Assembly (NCBI GenBank): GCA_025449695.1
Contig: JANWIW010000029.1
Coordinates: 1 to 53,769, forward strand
Direction: 5' to 3'
DNA from: Minisyncoccota bacterium
GTDB taxonomy: Bacteria; Patescibacteriota; Minisyncoccia; UBA6257; 2-01-FULL-56-20
Length of the DNA: 53,769 nucleotides
The notes under the pieces are model-generated. The model saw only the letters and a list, made by a program, of their open reading frames with translations, was not told the DNA's origin and made no database searches. Below are positions 52,796-53,769 of this stretch, piece by piece (the first letter of the stretch is position 1; the number at the start of each line of letters is the position of its first letter). The translations under genes were made by a program, and so were the position numbers.

Positions 52796-53769
52796 GGATG
52801 CTGCGCAGATTGTTCGGAAAGGACGGGGGGCATCATCCCGATTACTTCCTTTTGGCGACATTGTTCCTTCTCGTGGTGGCGGGCCTCGCCATTCTGACCA
52901 GCGCCTCGTCCGATCTCGGCAAGGTAAAGTTCAACGACAGCTATTACTATCTGAAGCACCAGCTCGTGTCCGGATTCCTCGTCGGAGGGCTGGGATTTCT
53001 CATTGCCGCGTACGTTCCGTACAAGTCCTATAAGAGCCTGGCTTTCCTTTTCCTGATCCTGAACCTCGTCCTTCTGGTGCTCGTGTTCACCCCTCTCGGC
53101 CACACGGCCGGGGGCGCGAGCCGCTGGATCGATGCCGGACCGGTGACTTTCCAGCCTGCCGAGCTCCTCAAGCTCTCCTTTATCCTCTACGTGGCCGCGT
53201 TCTTCTCCGATACCCGCCGGAACCGCGCCAAGAACATCCGTTCCGGCCTCCTGCCTTTCCTGCTCGTGGCGGGCACCATGACCGTGCTCCTCATCCTTCA
53301 GCCAGCGACATCCACGGTGATGATCTTGCTCGCTGCCGGCCTCGTGATCCTTTTTCTTTCCGGCGTTTCCTGGAAGCATCTCGGCATGATAATGGGCGGG
53401 GGAGTAGTCCTGCTCGGCCTGCTCATCGCTACCACTTCGTACCGCCTCCAGAGGATCGTGAGCTATTTTGACCATTCCTCGGACACGCAGGGCGCGAACT
53501 ACCAGGTGAACCAGAGCATGATCGCCCTCGGCTCCGGCGGAGTATTCGGGCTCGGGTATGGGCGCTCCACCGTCAAGGTGAGCCGGCTGCCCGCGGTGGT
53601 CGACGATTCCATCTTCGCGGTCGTGGGGCAGGAACTGGGCTTTGTGGGCACGGGCAGCCTAGTCGCCCTCTTTGCCATCCTCGTGGCGCGCCTCTTCTGG
53701 CTCGCGCGGGGCCGTCGGGCCCCGCAGCTCCGCAGAGCGGGCGGAGGGGAATGTGTGTACTGCGACGTG
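52792..53769 (+). CDS. ftsW: FtsW/RodA/SpoVE family protein, truncated at window end
   Basis: DYFLLATLFLLVVAGLAILTSASSDLGKVKFNDSYYYLKHQLV.., GGASRWIDAGPVTFQPAELLKLSFILYVA, QPATSTVMILLAAG; ATGA overlap; no stop in window, so absent from ORF track. Confidence 0.93.
   Translation, partial: MRMLRRLFGKDGGHHPDYFLLATLFLLVVAGLAILTSASSDLGKVKFNDSYYYLKHQLVSGFLVGGLGFLIAAYVPYKSYKSLAFLFLILNLVLLVLVFTPLGHTAGGASRWIDAGPVTFQPAELLKLSFILYVAAFFSDTRRNRAKNIRSGLLPFLLVAGTMTVLLILQPATSTVMILLAAGLVILFLSGVSWKHLGMIMGGGVVLLGLLIATTSYRLQRIVSYFDHSSDTQGANYQVNQSMIALGSGGVFGLGYGRSTVKVSRLPAVVDDSIFAVVGQELGFVGTGSLVALFAILVARLFWLARGRRAPQLRRAGGGECVYCDV

Noticed and set aside
50699-52861. Antisense ORF of 720 aa
   Set aside because: Opposite to clear phospholipase-like and D-aminoacylase-like genes; no motifs

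Overview
53.8 kb high-GC window that looks like a chromosomal segment of a Candidate Phyla Radiation (Patescibacteria/Parcubacteria-like) bacterium. This placement is an inference from gene content and was not tested by phylogeny. Conserved genes recognised: ychF, recR, dnaB, cysS, corA-like, hrcA, grpE (with an in-frame TAG), dnaK, dnaJ, secD, secF, a sigma-region-4/HARE-HTH-like protein, a HerA/T4CP-like ATPase, a D-aminoacylase-like gene, ftsW (truncated by the window end) and one intact tRNA-Lys(TTT). Main points of interest: (1) bases 1-1140 hold a chain of tiny transcription units with leader-peptide-like ORFs (a Val6 run, a Trp-Trp pair, a Leu-rich peptide), intrinsic terminators and competing hairpins, but no biosynthetic operon downstream; (2) two adjacent divergent genes resembling DIT1/PvcA isonitrile synthases; (3) a four-gene cluster pairing PEP-synthase-type phosphohistidine swivel domains with histidine-phosphatase-family proteins; (4) several starts lie exactly 6 nt after a -10 box, implying leaderless mRNAs; (5) a divergent CIRCE-like operator (9-9-9) before hrcA; (6) an intact tRNA-Lys nested inside a split, degenerate second copy with inverted repeats; (7) intergenic 'stuttered word' repeats, with a different word at most junctions; (8) a GIY-YIG ORF bracketed by inverted REP-like palindromes. 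All calls come from reading the sequence; no database search was run.
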